From Prosopocoilus inquinatus (Eukaryota > Arthropoda > Insecta > Coleoptera > Lucanidae): 64,000 nt of DNA. The translations under genes were made by a program, and so were the position numbers. The DNA is taken from NCBI GenBank assembly GCA_036172665.1, contig CM069873.1, positions 34,896,001 through 34,960,000 of the forward strand, written 5' to 3'. Below the pieces are notes generated by a model that was not told the origin of the DNA, did not search any database, and was given only the letters and a program-made list of their open reading frames with translations. Below are positions 1 to 12,002 of the stretch, piece by piece (position 1 is the stretch's first letter; each line of letters opens with the position of its first letter).

Positions 1-302
1 TTTCGGACGCAGCAGAAGCTGGAAATAGTTTTAAACGAAGCAACACGTATTAGCGTTGTTCCTGTGATGTATCTAATAGATCCTTATTTATCTATCATGT
101 TATTTGACGTTTCGATGGACTCTAGTAACTCTGATGTGAGATACGAAGTTTTTGGACGCAGCAGGAGCTGGAAATAGTTTCAAACGAAACAACACGTATT
201 AGCGTTGTTCCTGTGATGTATCTAATCGATCCTTATTTATCTATCATGTTATTTGACGTTTCGATGGACTCTAGTAACTCTGATGTGAGATACAAAATTT
301 TC

Positions 303-451
303 GGACGCAGCAGAAGCTGGAAATAGTTTTAAACGAAACAACACGCATTAGCGTTGTTCCTGTGATGTATCTAATCGATCCTTACTCATCTATCATGTTA
401 TTTGACGTTTGAATGGACTCCAGTAACTCTGATGTGAGATACAAAGTTCTC
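303..451 (+). repeat. Representative 149-bp monomer (reference numbering)
   Basis: Used here as the numbering frame, with m1 the first g of ggacgcagc. Landmarks: m1-9 ggacgcagc; m17-24 tggaaata; m35-56 imperfect dyad around the loop atta; m73-78 atcgat (ClaI); m81-94 tactcatctatcat; m103-115 acgtttgaatgga; m118-125 ccagtaac; m128-139 tgatgtgagata. Main two- or three-state sites are m11 a/g (cagaagc, caggagc), m44 c/t (cgcatt, cgtatt), m82-88 (actcatc, atttatc, acttagc), m109-110 (tttcg, tttgg, tttga), m119 c/t (ctccag, ctctag), m129 g/a (tctgatg, tctaatg) and m141-149. Combinations of these states define the subfamilies. GC is about 40% and eight CpGs occur in the commonest form. The monomer length, 149, is not a multiple of three, so no reading frame repeats from one monomer to the next. 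Confidence 0.95.
337..358 (+). other. Conserved imperfect dyad (stem-loop) in the monomer
   Basis: Example in the monomer starting at 303; the same dyad occupies m35-56 of nearly every monomer. The left arm aacaa + cgc pairs with the right arm gcg + ttgtt, giving 8 bp with a two-base bulge (ca) in the left arm and a four-base loop atta. In many monomers m44 is t, turning the loop-closing C-G pair into T-G; that would be a tolerated G-U wobble in an RNA. The symmetry is seen directly. Any function, such as a protein-binding dyad, cruciform or transcript fold, is inference. Confidence 0.6.
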
Positions 452-2395
452 GGACGCAGCAGAAGCTGGAAATAATTTTGAACGAAACAACACGTATTAG
501 CGTTGTTCCTGTGATGTATCTAATCGATCCTTACTCATCTATCATGTTATTTGACGTTTGGATGGACTCTAGAAACTCTGATGTGAGATACGAAGTTTTT
601 GGACGCAGCAGGAGCTGGAAATAGTTTTAAACGAAACAACACGCATTAGCGTTTTTCCTGTGATGTATCTAATCGATCCTTATTTATCTATCATGTTATT
701 TGACGTTTCGATGGACTCTAGTAACTCTGATGTAAGATACGAAGTTTTTGGACGCAGCAGGACCTGGAAATAGTTTTAAACGAAACAACACGTATTAGCG
801 TTGTTCCTGTGATGTATCTAATCGATCCTTATTTATCTATCATGTTATTTAACGTTTCGATGGACTCTAGTAACTCTGATGTGAGATACGAAGTTTTTGG
901 ACGCAGCAAGAGCTGGAAATAGTTTTAAACGAAACAACACGTATTAGCGTTGTTCCTGTGATGTATCTAATCGATCCTTATTTATCTATCATGTTATTTG
1001 ACGTATCGATGGACTCTAGTAACTCTGATGTGAGATACGAAGTTTTTGGGTGCAGCAGGAGCTGGAAATAGTTTTAAACGAAGCAACACGTATCAGCGTT
1101 GTTCCTGTGATGTATCTAATAGATCCTTACTTAGCTACTATGTTATTTGACGTTTCGATGGACTCCAGTAACTCTAATGTGAGATACGAAATTTTCGGAC
1201 GCAGCAGAAGCTGGAAATAGTTTTAAACGAAACAACACGCATTAGCGTTGTTCCTGTGATGTATCTAATCGATCCTTATTTATCTATCATGTTATTTGAC
1301 GTTTGAATGGACTCCAGTAACTCTGATGTGAGATACAAAGTTCTCGGACGCAGCAGAAGCTGGAAATAGTTTTGAACGAAACAACACGTATTAGCGTTGT
1401 TCCTGTGATGTATCTAATCGATCCTTACTCATCTATCATGTTATTTGACGTTTGGATGGACTCCAGTAACTCTGATGTGAGATACAAAGTTCTCGGACGC
1501 AGCAGAAGCTGGAAATAGTTTTGAACGAAACAACACGTATTAGCGTTGTTCCTGTGATGTATCTAATCGATCCTTACTCATCTATCATGTTATTTGACGT
1601 TTGGATGGACTCCAGTAACTCTGATGTGAGATACAAAGTTCTCGGACGCAGCGGAAGCTGGAAATAGTTTTGAAGGAAACAACACGTATTAACGTTGTTC
1701 CTGTGATGTATCTAATCGATCCTTACTTATCTATCATGTTATTTGACGTTTGGATGGACTCCAGTAACTCTGATGTGAGATACAAAGTTTTCGGACGCAG
1801 CAGAAGCTGGAAATAGTTTTGAACGAAACAACACGTATTAGCGTTGTTCCTGTGATGTACCTAATCGATCCTTACTCATCTATCATGTTATTTGACGTTT
1901 GGATGGACTCCAGTAACTCTGATGTGAGATACAAAGTTTTCGGACGCAGCAGAAGCTGGAGATAGTTTTAAACGAAACAACACGCATTAGCGTTGTTCCT
2001 GTGATGTATCTAATCGATCCTTAATCATCTATCATGTTATTTGACGTTTGGATGGACTCCAGTAACTCTGATGTGAGATACAAAGTTCTCGGACGCAGCA
2101 GGAGCTGGAAATAGTTTTAAACGAAACAACACGCATTAGCGTTGTTCCTGTGATGTATCTAATCGATCCTTACTCATCTATCATGTTATTTGACGTTTCG
2201 ATGGACTCCAATAACTCTGATGTGAGATACAAAGTTTTCGGACGCAGCAGAAGCTGGAAATAGTTTTAAACGAAACAACACGCATTAGCGTTGTTCCTGT
2301 GATGTATCTAATCGATCCTTACTCATCTATCATGTTATTTGACGTTTCGATGGACTCTAGTAATTCTGATGTGAGATACGAAGCTTTTGGACGCA

Positions 2396-2405
2396 GCAGG
2401 AGTGG
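2396..2405. repeat. 1-bp deletion allele at m14 (three copies)
   Basis: gcaggagtgg replaces gcaggagctgg; the c is missing. Copies lie at about 2396, 5673 and 7758 and all descend from the same block. The allele was not seen to the right of 7.8 kb. Confidence 0.9.
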
Positions 2406-3510
2406 AAATAGTTTTAAACGAAACAACACGTATTAGCGTTGTTCCTGTGATGTATCTAATCGATCCTTATTTATCTATCATGTTATTTGACGTTTCGATG
2501 GACTCTAGTAACTCTGATGTGAGATACGAAGTTTTTGGACGCAGCAGGAGCTGGAAATAGTTTTAAAGGAAACAACACGCCTTAGCGTTGTTCCTGTGAT
2601 GTATCTAATCGATCCTTATTCATCTATCATGTTATTTGGCGTTTCGATGGACTCCAGTAACTCTGATGTGAGATACAAAGTTTTCGGACGCAGCAGCAGC
2701 TGGAAATAGTTTTGAACGAAACAACACCTATTAGCGTTGTTCCTGTGATGTATCTAATCGATCCTTACTTAGCTACTATGTTATTTGACGTTTCGATGGA
2801 CTCCAATAACTCTGATGTGAGATACAAAGTTTTCGGACGCAGCAGAAGCTGGAAATAGTTTTAAACGAAACAACACGCATTAGCGTTGTTCCTGTGATGT
2901 ATCTAATCGATCCTTATTCATCTATCATGTTATTTGGCGTTTCGATGGACTCCAGTAACTTTGATGTGAGATACGAAGTTCTCGGACGCAGCTGAAGCTG
3001 GAAATAGTTTTAAATGAAACAACACGTATTAGCGTTGTTCCTGTGATGTATCTAATCGATCCTTACTCATCTATCATGTTATTTGGCGTTTCGATGGACT
3101 CCAGTAACTCTGATGTGAGATACAAAGTTTTCGGACGCAGCAGAAGCTGGAAATAGTTTTAAACGAAACAACACGCATTAGCGTTGTTCCTGTGATGTAT
3201 CTAATCGATCCTTACTCATCTATCATGTTATTTGACGTTTCGATGGACTCTAGTAACTCTGATGTGAGATACGAAGTTTTTGGACGCAGCAGGAGCTGGA
3301 AATAGTTTTAAACGAAACAACACGTATTAGCGTTGTTCCTGTGATGTATCTAATCGATCCTTATTTATCTATCATGTTATTTGACGTTTCGATGGACTCT
3401 AGTAACTCTGATGTGACATACGAAGTTCTTGGGCGCAGCAGGAGCTGGAAATAGTTTTAAAAGAAGCAACACGTATTAGCGTTGTTCCTGTGATGTATCT
3501 AATCGATCCT

Positions 3511-4026
3511 TACTTAGCTACTATGTTATTTGACGTTTCGATGGACTCCAGTAACTCTAATGTGAGATACGAAATTTTCGGACGCAGCAGAAACTGGAAA
3601 TAGTTTCAAACGATACAAAACGTATTAGCGTTGTTCTTGTGATGTATCTAATCGATCCTTACTCATCTATCATGTTATTTGACGTTTGGATGGACTCCAG
3701 TAACTCTGATGTGAGATACAAAGTTCTCGGACGCAGCAGAAGCTGGAAATAGTTTTGAACGAAACAACATGTCTTATCGTTGTTCCTGTGATGTATCTAA
3801 TCGATCCTTACTTAGCTACTATGTTATTTGACGTTTCGATGGACTCCAGTAACTCTAATGTGAGATACGAAATTTTCGGACGCAGCAGAAACTGGAAATA
3901 GTTTTAAACGATACAAAACGTATTAGCGTTGTTCTTGTGATGTATCTAATCGATCCTTACTCATCTATCATGTTATTTGACGTTTGGATGGACTCCAGTA
4001 ACTCTGATGTGAGATACAAAGTTCTC
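3511..4026. repeat. Internal two-monomer tandem duplication
   Basis: The pair of monomers starting at 3511 (cttagctac, cagaaactgg, gatacaaaacg, gttcttgtg) is repeated at 3809 with an offset of 298 bp. One difference was seen, tttcaaacg at about 3605 against ttttaaacg. The second copy ends at about 4026, where the next 22-monomer unit begins, so it probably arose at the exchange junction. Confidence 0.8.
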
Positions 4027-7000
4027 GGACGCAGCAGGACCTGGAAATAGTTTTAAACGAAACAACACGTATTAGCGTTGTTCCTGTGATGTATCTAATC
4101 GATCCTTATTTATCTATCATGTTATTTAACGTTTCGATGGACTCTAGTAACTCTGATGTGAGATACGAAGTTTTTGGACGCAGCAAGAGCTGGAAATAGT
4201 TTTAAACGAAACAACACGTATTAGCGTTGTTCCTGTGATGTATCTAATCGATCCTTATTTATCTATCATGTTATTTGACGTATCGATGGACTCTAGTAAC
4301 TCTGATGTGAGATACGAAGTTTTTGGGTGCAGCAGAAGCTGGAAATAGTTTTAAACGAAGCAACACGTATCAGCGTTGTTCCTGTGATGTATCTAATAGA
4401 TCCTTACTTAGCTACTATGTTATTTGACGTTTCGATGGACTCCAGTAACTCTAATGTGAGATACGAAATTTTCGGACGCAGCAGAAGCTGGAAATAGTTT
4501 TAAACGAAACAACACGCATTAGCGTTGTTCCTGTGATGTATCTAATCGATCCTTATTTATCTATCATGTTATTTGACGTTTGAATGGACTCCAGTAACTC
4601 TGATGTGAGATACAAAGTTCTCGGACGCAGCAGAAGCTGGAAATAGTTTTGAACGAAACAACACGTATTAGCGTTGTTCCTGTGATGTATCTAATCGATC
4701 CTTACTCATCTATCATGTTATTTGACGTTTGGATGGACTCCAGTAACTCTGATGTGAGATACAAAGTTCTCGGACGCAGCAGAAGCTGGAAATAGTTTTG
4801 AACGAAACAACACGTATTAGCGTTGTTCCTGTGATGTATCTAATCGATCCTTACTCATCTATCATGTTATTTGACGTTTGGATGGACTCCAGTAACTCTG
4901 ATGTGAGATACAAAGTTCTCGGACGCAGCGGAAGCTGGAAATAGTTTTGAAGGAAACAACACGTATTAACGTTGTTCCTGTGATGTATCTAATCGATCCT
5001 TACTTATCTATCATGTTATTTGACGTTTGGATGGACTCCAGTAACTCTGATGTGAGATACAAAGTTTTCGGACGCAGCAGAAGCTGGAAATAGTTTTGAA
5101 CGAAACAACACGTATTAGCGTTGTTCCTGTGATGTACCTAATCGATCCTTACTCATCTATCATGTTATTTGACGTTTGGATGGACTCCAGTAACTCTGAT
5201 GTGAGATACAAAGTTTTCGGACGCAGCAGAAGCTGGAGATAGTTTTAAACGAAACAACACGCATTAGCGTTGTTCCTGTGATGTATCTAATCGATCCTTA
5301 ATCATCTATCATGTTATTTGACGTTTGGATGGACTCCAGTAACTCTGATGTGAGATACAAAGTTCTCGGACGCAGCAGGAGCTGGAAATAGTTTTAAACG
5401 AAACAACACGCATTAGCGTTGTTCCTGTGATGTATCTAATCGATCCTTACTCATCTATCATGTTATTTGACGTTTCGATGGACTCCAGTAACTCTAATGT
5501 GAGATACGATATTTTCGGACGCAGCAGAAGCTGGAAATAGTTTTAAACGAAACAACACGCATTAGCGTTGTTCCTGTGATGTATCTAATCGATCCTTACT
5601 CATCTATCATGTTATTTGACGTTTCGATGGACTCTAGTAATTCTGATGTGAGATACGAAGCTTTTGGACGCAGCAGGAGTGGAAATAGTTTTAAACGAAA
5701 CAACACGTATTAGCGTTGTTCCTGTGATGTATCTAATCGATCCTTATTTATCTATCATGTTATTTGACGTTTCGATGGACTCTAGTAACTCTGATGTGAG
5801 ATACGAAGTTTTTGGACGCAGCAGGAGCTGGAAATAGTTTTAAAGGAAACAACACGCCTTAGCGTTGTTCCTGTGATGTATCTAATCGATCCTTATTCAT
5901 CTATCATGTTATTTGGCGTTTCGATGGACTCCAGTAACTCTGATGTGAGATACAAAGTTTTCGGACGCAGCAGCAGCTGGAAATAGTTTTGAACGAAACA
6001 ACACCTATTAGCGTTGTTCCTGTGATGTATCTAATCGATCCTTACTTAGCTACTATGTTATTTGACGTTTCGATGGACTCCAATAACTCTGATGTGAGAT
6101 ACAAAGTTTTCGGACGCAGCAGAAGCTGGAAATAGTTTTAAACGAAACAACACGCATTAGCGTTGTTCCTGTGATGTATCTAATCGATCCTTATTCATCT
6201 ATCATGTTATTTGGCGTTTCGATGGACTCCAGTAACTTTGATGTGAGATACGAAGTTCTCGGACGCAGCTGAAGCTGGAAATAGTTTTAAATGAAACAAC
6301 ACGTATTAGCGTTGTTCCTGTGATGTATCTAATCGATCCTTACTCATCTATCATGTTATTTGGCGTTTCGATGGACTCCAGTAACTCTGATGTGAGATAC
6401 AAAGTTTTCGGACGCAGCAGAAGCTGGAAATAGTTTTAAACGAAACAACACGCATTAGCGTTGTTCCTGTGATGTATCTAATCGATCCTTACTCATCTAT
6501 CATGTTATTTGACGTTTCGATGGACTCTAGTAACTCTGATGTGAGATACGAAGTTTTTGGACGCAGCAGGAGCTGGAAATAGTTTTAAACGAAACAACAC
6601 GTATTAGCGTTGTTCCTGTGATGTATCTAATCGATCCTTATTTATCTATCATGTTATTTGACGTTTCGATGGACTCTAGTAACTCTGATGTGACATACGA
6701 AGTTCTTGGGCGCAGCAGGAGCTGGAAATAGTTTTAAAAGAAGCAACACGTATTAGCGTTGTTCCTGTGATGTATCTAATCGATCCTTACTTAGCTACTA
6801 TGTTATTTGACGTTTCGATGGACTCCAGTAACTCTAATGTGAGATACGAAATTTTCGGACGCAGCAGAAACTGGAAATAGTTTTAAACGATACAAAACGT
6901 ATTAGCGTTGTTCTTGTGATGTATCTAATCGATCCTTACTCATCTATCATGTTATTTGACGTTTGGATGGACTCCAGTAACTCTGATGTGAGATACAAAG

Positions 7001-7091
7001 TTCTCGGACGCAGCAGAAGCTGGAAATAGTTTTGAACGAAACAACATGTCTTATCGTTGTTCCTGTGATGTATCTAATCGATCCTTACTTA
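4027..7091. repeat. 22-monomer HOR unit, copy 2 (about 20.6 monomers)
   Basis: Tandem copy of 750-3814. Identity starts at the ggacgcagcaggacc junction and ends at 7091, where cttagctac in copy 1 is replaced by cttatctat. After this point the sequence switches to another subfamily series, so the unit is truncated by about one and a half monomers. Confidence 0.9.
5534..6640. repeat. 7.4-monomer segment present three times (middle copy)
   Basis: This 1107-bp segment matches 2257-3363 (offset 3277) and 7619-8725 (offset 2085, which is 14 monomers minus 1 bp). All three copies carry the only 1-bp deletion allele in the window (gaggagtgg without the c) together with aacacgcctt, cagcagcagctgg and the tttggcg words. 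The third copy shows that a piece of the 22-monomer unit was copied again after the unit itself had duplicated. Confidence 0.88.
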
Positions 7092-7745
7092 TCTATCATG
7101 TTATTTGAAGTTTGGATGGTCTCCAGTAACTCTGATGTGAGATACAAAGTTTTCGGACGCAGCAGAAGCTGGAGATAGTTTTAAACGAAACAACACACAT
7201 TAGCGTTGTTCCTGTGATGTAACTAATCGATCCTTACTCATCTATCATGTTATTTTTCGTTTCGATGGACTCCAGTAACTCTGATGTGAGATACAACGCT
7301 TTCGGACGCAGCAGAAGCTGGAAATAGTTTTGAACGAAACAACACGTATTAGCGTTGTTCCTGTGATGTATCTAATCGATCCTTACTTAGCTACTATGTT
7401 ATTTGAGGCTTCGATGGACTCCAATAACTCTGATGTGAGATAAAAAGTTTACGGACGCAGCAGAAGCTGGAAATAGTTTTAAACGAAACAACACGCATTA
7501 GCGTTGTTCCTGTGATGTATCTAATCGATCCTTACTCATCTATCATGTTATTTGGCGTTTCGATGGACTCCAGTAACTCTGATGTGAGATACAAAGTTCT
7601 CGGACGCAGCTGAAGCTAGAAATAGTTTTAAACGAAACAACACGCATTAGCGTTGTTCCTGTGATGTATCTAATCGATCCTTACTCATCTATCATGTTAT
7701 TTGACGTTTCGATGGACTCTAGTAATTCTGATGTGAGATACGAAG
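6370..7745. repeat. 9.2-monomer block, copied at 10541-11916
   Basis: Offset to the second copy is 4171 bp, 28 monomers minus the 1-bp deletion near 7763. Shared rare words include tttgaggcttcg (7403 and 11574), ttatttttcg, tgtaactaatcg and aagctagaaatag. The differences seen are acatgtctt against acacgactt (about 7046 and 11217) and caacgcttt against caaagcttt (about 7293 and 11464). The match ends at 7746, where cgaagctt in the left copy reads cgaagttt in the right copy. Confidence 0.87.
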
Positions 7746-8619
7746 CTTTTGGACGCAGCAGGAGTGGAAATAGTTTTAAACGAAACAACACGTATTAGCG
7801 TTGTTCCTGTGATGTATCTAATCGATCCTTATTTATCTATCATGTTATTTGACGTTTCGATGGACTCTAGTAACTCTGATGTGAGATACGAAGTTTTTGG
7901 ACGCAGCAGGAGCTGGAAATAGTTTTAAAGGAAACAACACGCCTTAGCGTTGTTCCTGTGATGTATCTAATCGATCCTTATTCATCTATCATGTTATTTG
8001 GCGTTTCGATGGACTCCAGTAACTCTGATGTGAGATACAAAGTTTTCGGACGCAGCAGCAGCTGGAAATAGTTTTGAACGAAACAACACCTATTAGCGTT
8101 GTTCCTGTGATGTATCTAATCGATCCTTACTTAGCTACTATGTTATTTGACGTTTCGATGGACTCCAATAACTCTGATGTGAGATACAAAGTTTTCGGAC
8201 GCAGCAGAAGCTGGAAATAGTTTTAAACGAAACAACACGCATTAGCGTTGTTCCTGTGATGTATCTAATCGATCCTTATTCATCTATCATGTTATTTGGC
8301 GTTTCGATGGACTCCAGTAACTTTGATGTGAGATACGAAGTTCTCGGACGCAGCTGAAGCTGGAAATAGTTTTAAATGAAACAACACGTATTAGCGTTGT
8401 TCCTGTGATGTATCTAATCGATCCTTACTCATCTATCATGTTATTTGGCGTTTCGATGGACTCCAGTAACTCTGATGTGAGATACAAAGTTTTCGGACGC
8501 AGCAGAAGCTGGAAATAGTTTTAAACGAAACAACACGCATTAGCGTTGTTCCTGTGATGTATCTAATCGATCCTTACTCATCTATCATGTTATTTGACGT
8601 TTCGATGGACTCTAGTAAC

Positions 8620-10599
8620 TCTGATGTGAGATACGAAGTTTTTGGACGCAGCAGGAGCTGGAAATAGTTTTAAACGAAACAACACGTATTAGCGTTGTTC
8701 CTGTGATGTATCTAATCGATCCTTACTCATCTATCATGTTATTTGACGTTTGGATGGACTCCAGTAACTCTGATGTGAGATACAAAGTTCTCGGACGCAG
8801 CAGAAGCTGGAAATAGTTTTGAACGAAACAACACGTATTAGCGTTGTTGCTGTGATGTATCTAATCGATCCTTACTCATCTATCATGTTATTTGACGTTT
8901 GGATGGACTCCAGTAACTCTGATGTGAGATACAAAGTTTTCGGACGCAGCAGAAGCTGGAGATAGTTTTAAACGAAACAACACGCATTAGCGTTGTTCCT
9001 GTGATGTATCTAATCGATCCTTACTCATCTATCATGTTATTTGACGTTTGGATGGACTCCAGTAACTCTGATGTGAGATACAAAGTTCTCGGACGCAGCA
9101 GAAGCTGGAAATAGTTTTAAACGAAATAACACTCATTAGCGTTGTTCCTGTGATGTATCTAATCGATCCTTACTCATCTATCATGTTATTTGACGTTTCG
9201 ATGGACTCCAGTAACTCTAATGTGAGATACGATATTTTCGGACGCAGCAGAAGCTGGAAATAGTTTTAAACGAAACAACACGCATTAGCGTTGTTCCTGT
9301 GATGTATCTAATCGATCCTTACTCATCTATCATGTTATTTGACGTTTCGATGGACTCTAGTAATTCTGATGTGAGATACGAAGTTTTTGGACGCAGCAGG
9401 AGCTGGAAATAGTTTTAAACGAAACAACACGTATTAGCGTTGTTGCTGTGATGTATCTAATCGATCCTTATTTATCTATCATGTTATTTGACGTTTCGAT
9501 GGACTCTAGTAACTCTGATGTGACATACGAAGTTCTTGGGCGCAGCAGGAGCTGGAAATAGTTTTAAAAGAAGCAACACGTATTAGCGTTGCTCCTGTGA
9601 TGTATCTAATCGATCCTTACTTAGCTACTATGTTATTTGACGTTTCGATGAACTCCAGTAACTCTAATGTGAGATACGAAATTTTCGGACGCAGCAGAAG
9701 CTGGAAATAGTTTTAAACGATACAACACGTATTAGCGTTGTTCCTGTGATGTATCTAATCGATCCTTACTCATCTATCTTGTTATTTGACGTTTGGATGG
9801 ACTCCAGTAACTCTGATGTGAGATACAAAGTTCTCGGACGCAGCAGAAGCTGGAAATAGTTTTGAACGAAACAACACGTATTATCGTTGTTCCTGTGATG
9901 TATCTAATCGATCCTTACTTATCTATCATGTTATTTGAAGTTTGGATGGTCTCCAGAAACTCTGATGTGAGATAAAAAGTTTTCGGACGCAGCAGAAGCT
10001 GGAGATAGTTTTAAACGAAACAACACGCATTAGCGTTGTTCCTGTGATGTATCTAATCGATCCTTACTCATCTATCATGTTATTTTTCGTTTCGATGGAC
10101 TCCAGTAACTCTGATGTGAGATACAAAGCTTTCGGACGCAGCAGAAGCTTTAAATAGTTTTGAACGAAACAACACGTATTAGCGTTGTTCCTGTGATGTA
10201 TCTAATCGATCCTTACTTAGCTACTATGTTATTTGACGTTTCGATGGACTCTAGTAATTCTGATGTGAGATACGAAGTTTTTGGACGCAGCAGGAGCTGG
10301 AAATAGTTTTAAACGAAACAACACGTATTTGCGTTGTTCCTGTGATGTACCTAATCGATCCTTACTCATCTATCATGTTATTTGACGTTTGGATGGACTC
10401 CAGTAACTCTGATGTGAGATACAAAGTTCTCGGACGCAGCAGAAACTGGAAATAGTTTTGAACGAAACAACACGTATTAGCGTTGTTGCTGTGATGTATC
10501 TAATCGATCCTTACTCATCTATCATGTTATTTGACGTTTGGATGGACTCCAGTAACTCTGATGTGAGATACAAAGTTTTCGGACGCAGCAGAAGCTGGA
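8620..10599. repeat. 13.3-monomer block, copied at 11898-13877
   Basis: The offset is exactly 3278 bp, 22 monomers with no indel. Rare markers shared by both copies are gaaataacactc (9123 and 12401), gttgctcctg, the tctatcttg variant, agaagctttaaatag (about 10142 and 13420), gtatttgcg (about 10325 and 13603) and agaaactgg. The left boundary is a c/t mismatch at 8619 and 11897; the right boundary is an a/g mismatch at 10600 and 13878. No internal difference was seen by eye. Confidence 0.88.
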
Positions 10600-12002
10600 A
10601 ATAGTTTTAAACGAAACAACACGCATTAGCGTTGTTCCTGTGATGTATCTAATCGATCCTTACTCATCTATCATGTTATTTGACGTTTCGATGGACTCTA
10701 GTAACTCTGATGTGAGATACGAAGTTTTTGGACGCAGCAGGAGCTGGAAATAGTTTTAAACGAAACAACACGTATTAGCGTTGTTCCTGTGATGTATCTA
10801 ATCGATCCTTATTTATCTATCATGTTATTTGACGTTTCGATGGACTCTAGTAACTCTGATGTGACATACGAAGTTCTTGGGCGCAGCAGGAGCTGGAAAT
10901 AGTTTTAAAAGAAGCAACACGTATTAGCGTTGTTCCTGTGATGTATCTAATCGATCCTTACTTAGCTACTATGTTATTTGACGTTTCGATGGACTCCAGT
11001 AACTCTAATGTGAGATACGAAATTTTCGGACGCAGCAGAAACTGGAAATAGTTTTAAACGATACAAAACGTATTAGCGTTGTTCTTGTGATGTATCTAAT
11101 CGATCCTTACTCATCTATCATGTTATTTGACGTTTGGATGGACTCCAGTAACTCTGATGTGAGATACAAAGTTCTCGGACGCAGCAGAAGCTGGAAATAG
11201 TTTTGAACGAAACAACACGACTTATCGTTGTTCCTGTGATGTATCTAATCGATCCTTACTTATCTATCATGTTATTTGAAGTTTGGATGGTCTCCAGTAA
11301 CTCTGATGTGAGATACAAAGTTTTCGGACGCAGCAGAAGCTGGAGATAGTTTTAAACGAAACAACACACATTAGCGTTGTTCCTGTGATGTAACTAATCG
11401 ATCCTTACTCATCTATCATGTTATTTTTCGTTTCGATGGACTCCAGTAACTCTGATGTGAGATACAAAGCTTTCGGACGCAGCAGAAGCTGGAAATAGTT
11501 TTGAACGAAACAACACGTATTAGCGTTGTTCCTGTGATGTATCTAATCGATCCTTACTTAGCTACTATGTTATTTGAGGCTTCGATGGACTCCAATAACT
11601 CTGATGTGAGATAAAAAGTTTACGGACGCAGCAGAAGCTGGAAATAGTTTTAAACGAAACAACACGCATTAGCGTTGTTCCTGTGATGTATCTAATCGAT
11701 CCTTACTCATCTATCATGTTATTTGGCGTTTCGATGGACTCCAGTAACTCTGATGTGAGATACAAAGTTCTCGGACGCAGCTGAAGCTAGAAATAGTTTT
11801 AAACGAAACAACACGCATTAGCGTTGTTCCTGTGATGTATCTAATCGATCCTTACTCATCTATCATGTTATTTGACGTTTCGATGGACTCTAGTAATTCT
11901 GATGTGAGATACGAAGTTTTTGGACGCAGCAGGAGCTGGAAATAGTTTTAAACGAAACAACACGTATTAGCGTTGTTCCTGTGATGTATCTAATCGATCC
12001 TT

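Larger units (their letters stand above)
1..749. repeat. Left-edge mosaic of about five monomers
   Basis: Five monomers of mixed subfamilies precede the first clear HOR. The first has aatagatcc in place of the ClaI site and the word gaagcaacacg. The monomer near 601-749 has gcgtttttcc and tgtaagatac. Both sets of markers are rare inside the array and reappear near the right end (gcgtttttcc at about 54545 and 63034; aatagatcc at about 54717, 63206, 63355 and 63800). The array continues beyond the left edge, so this is a truncated view. Confidence 0.85.
750..4026. repeat. 22-monomer HOR unit, copy 1 (3277 bp)
   Basis: This block is repeated directly after itself at an offset of 3277 bp, which is 22 x 149 minus the 1-bp deletion it carries at about 2402. 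Diagnostic words shared with the next copy are gcaggacctgg (758 and 4035), gggtgcagc (1048 and 4325), ccttaatcatc (about 2020 and 5296), gcaggagtgg (about 2396 and 5673) and acatgtcttatcg (about 3769 and 7046). The differences I found are one base at 1059, one at 3607, and a cluster of five within 2211-2236 that looks like a conversion patch. The copy also contains an internal two-monomer duplication at its end (3511 onward, repeated from 3809). Confidence 0.9.

Noticed and set aside
100..120. RNA polymerase III B box or tRNA-derived origin
   Set aside because: gtttcgatgga resembles GGTTCGANNCC but has the wrong spacing at the start and lacks the final CC; no A box or cloverleaf was seen.
280..358. 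Hammerhead ribozyme in the monomer
   Set aside because: Suggestive words occur in the right cyclic order: ctgatg at m127-132, cgaaac at m32-37, then a hairpin ending in gtt. But the core needs A where the monomer has t (ctgatgt), and no pairing for stems I and II was found by eye. A covariance-model search would settle it.
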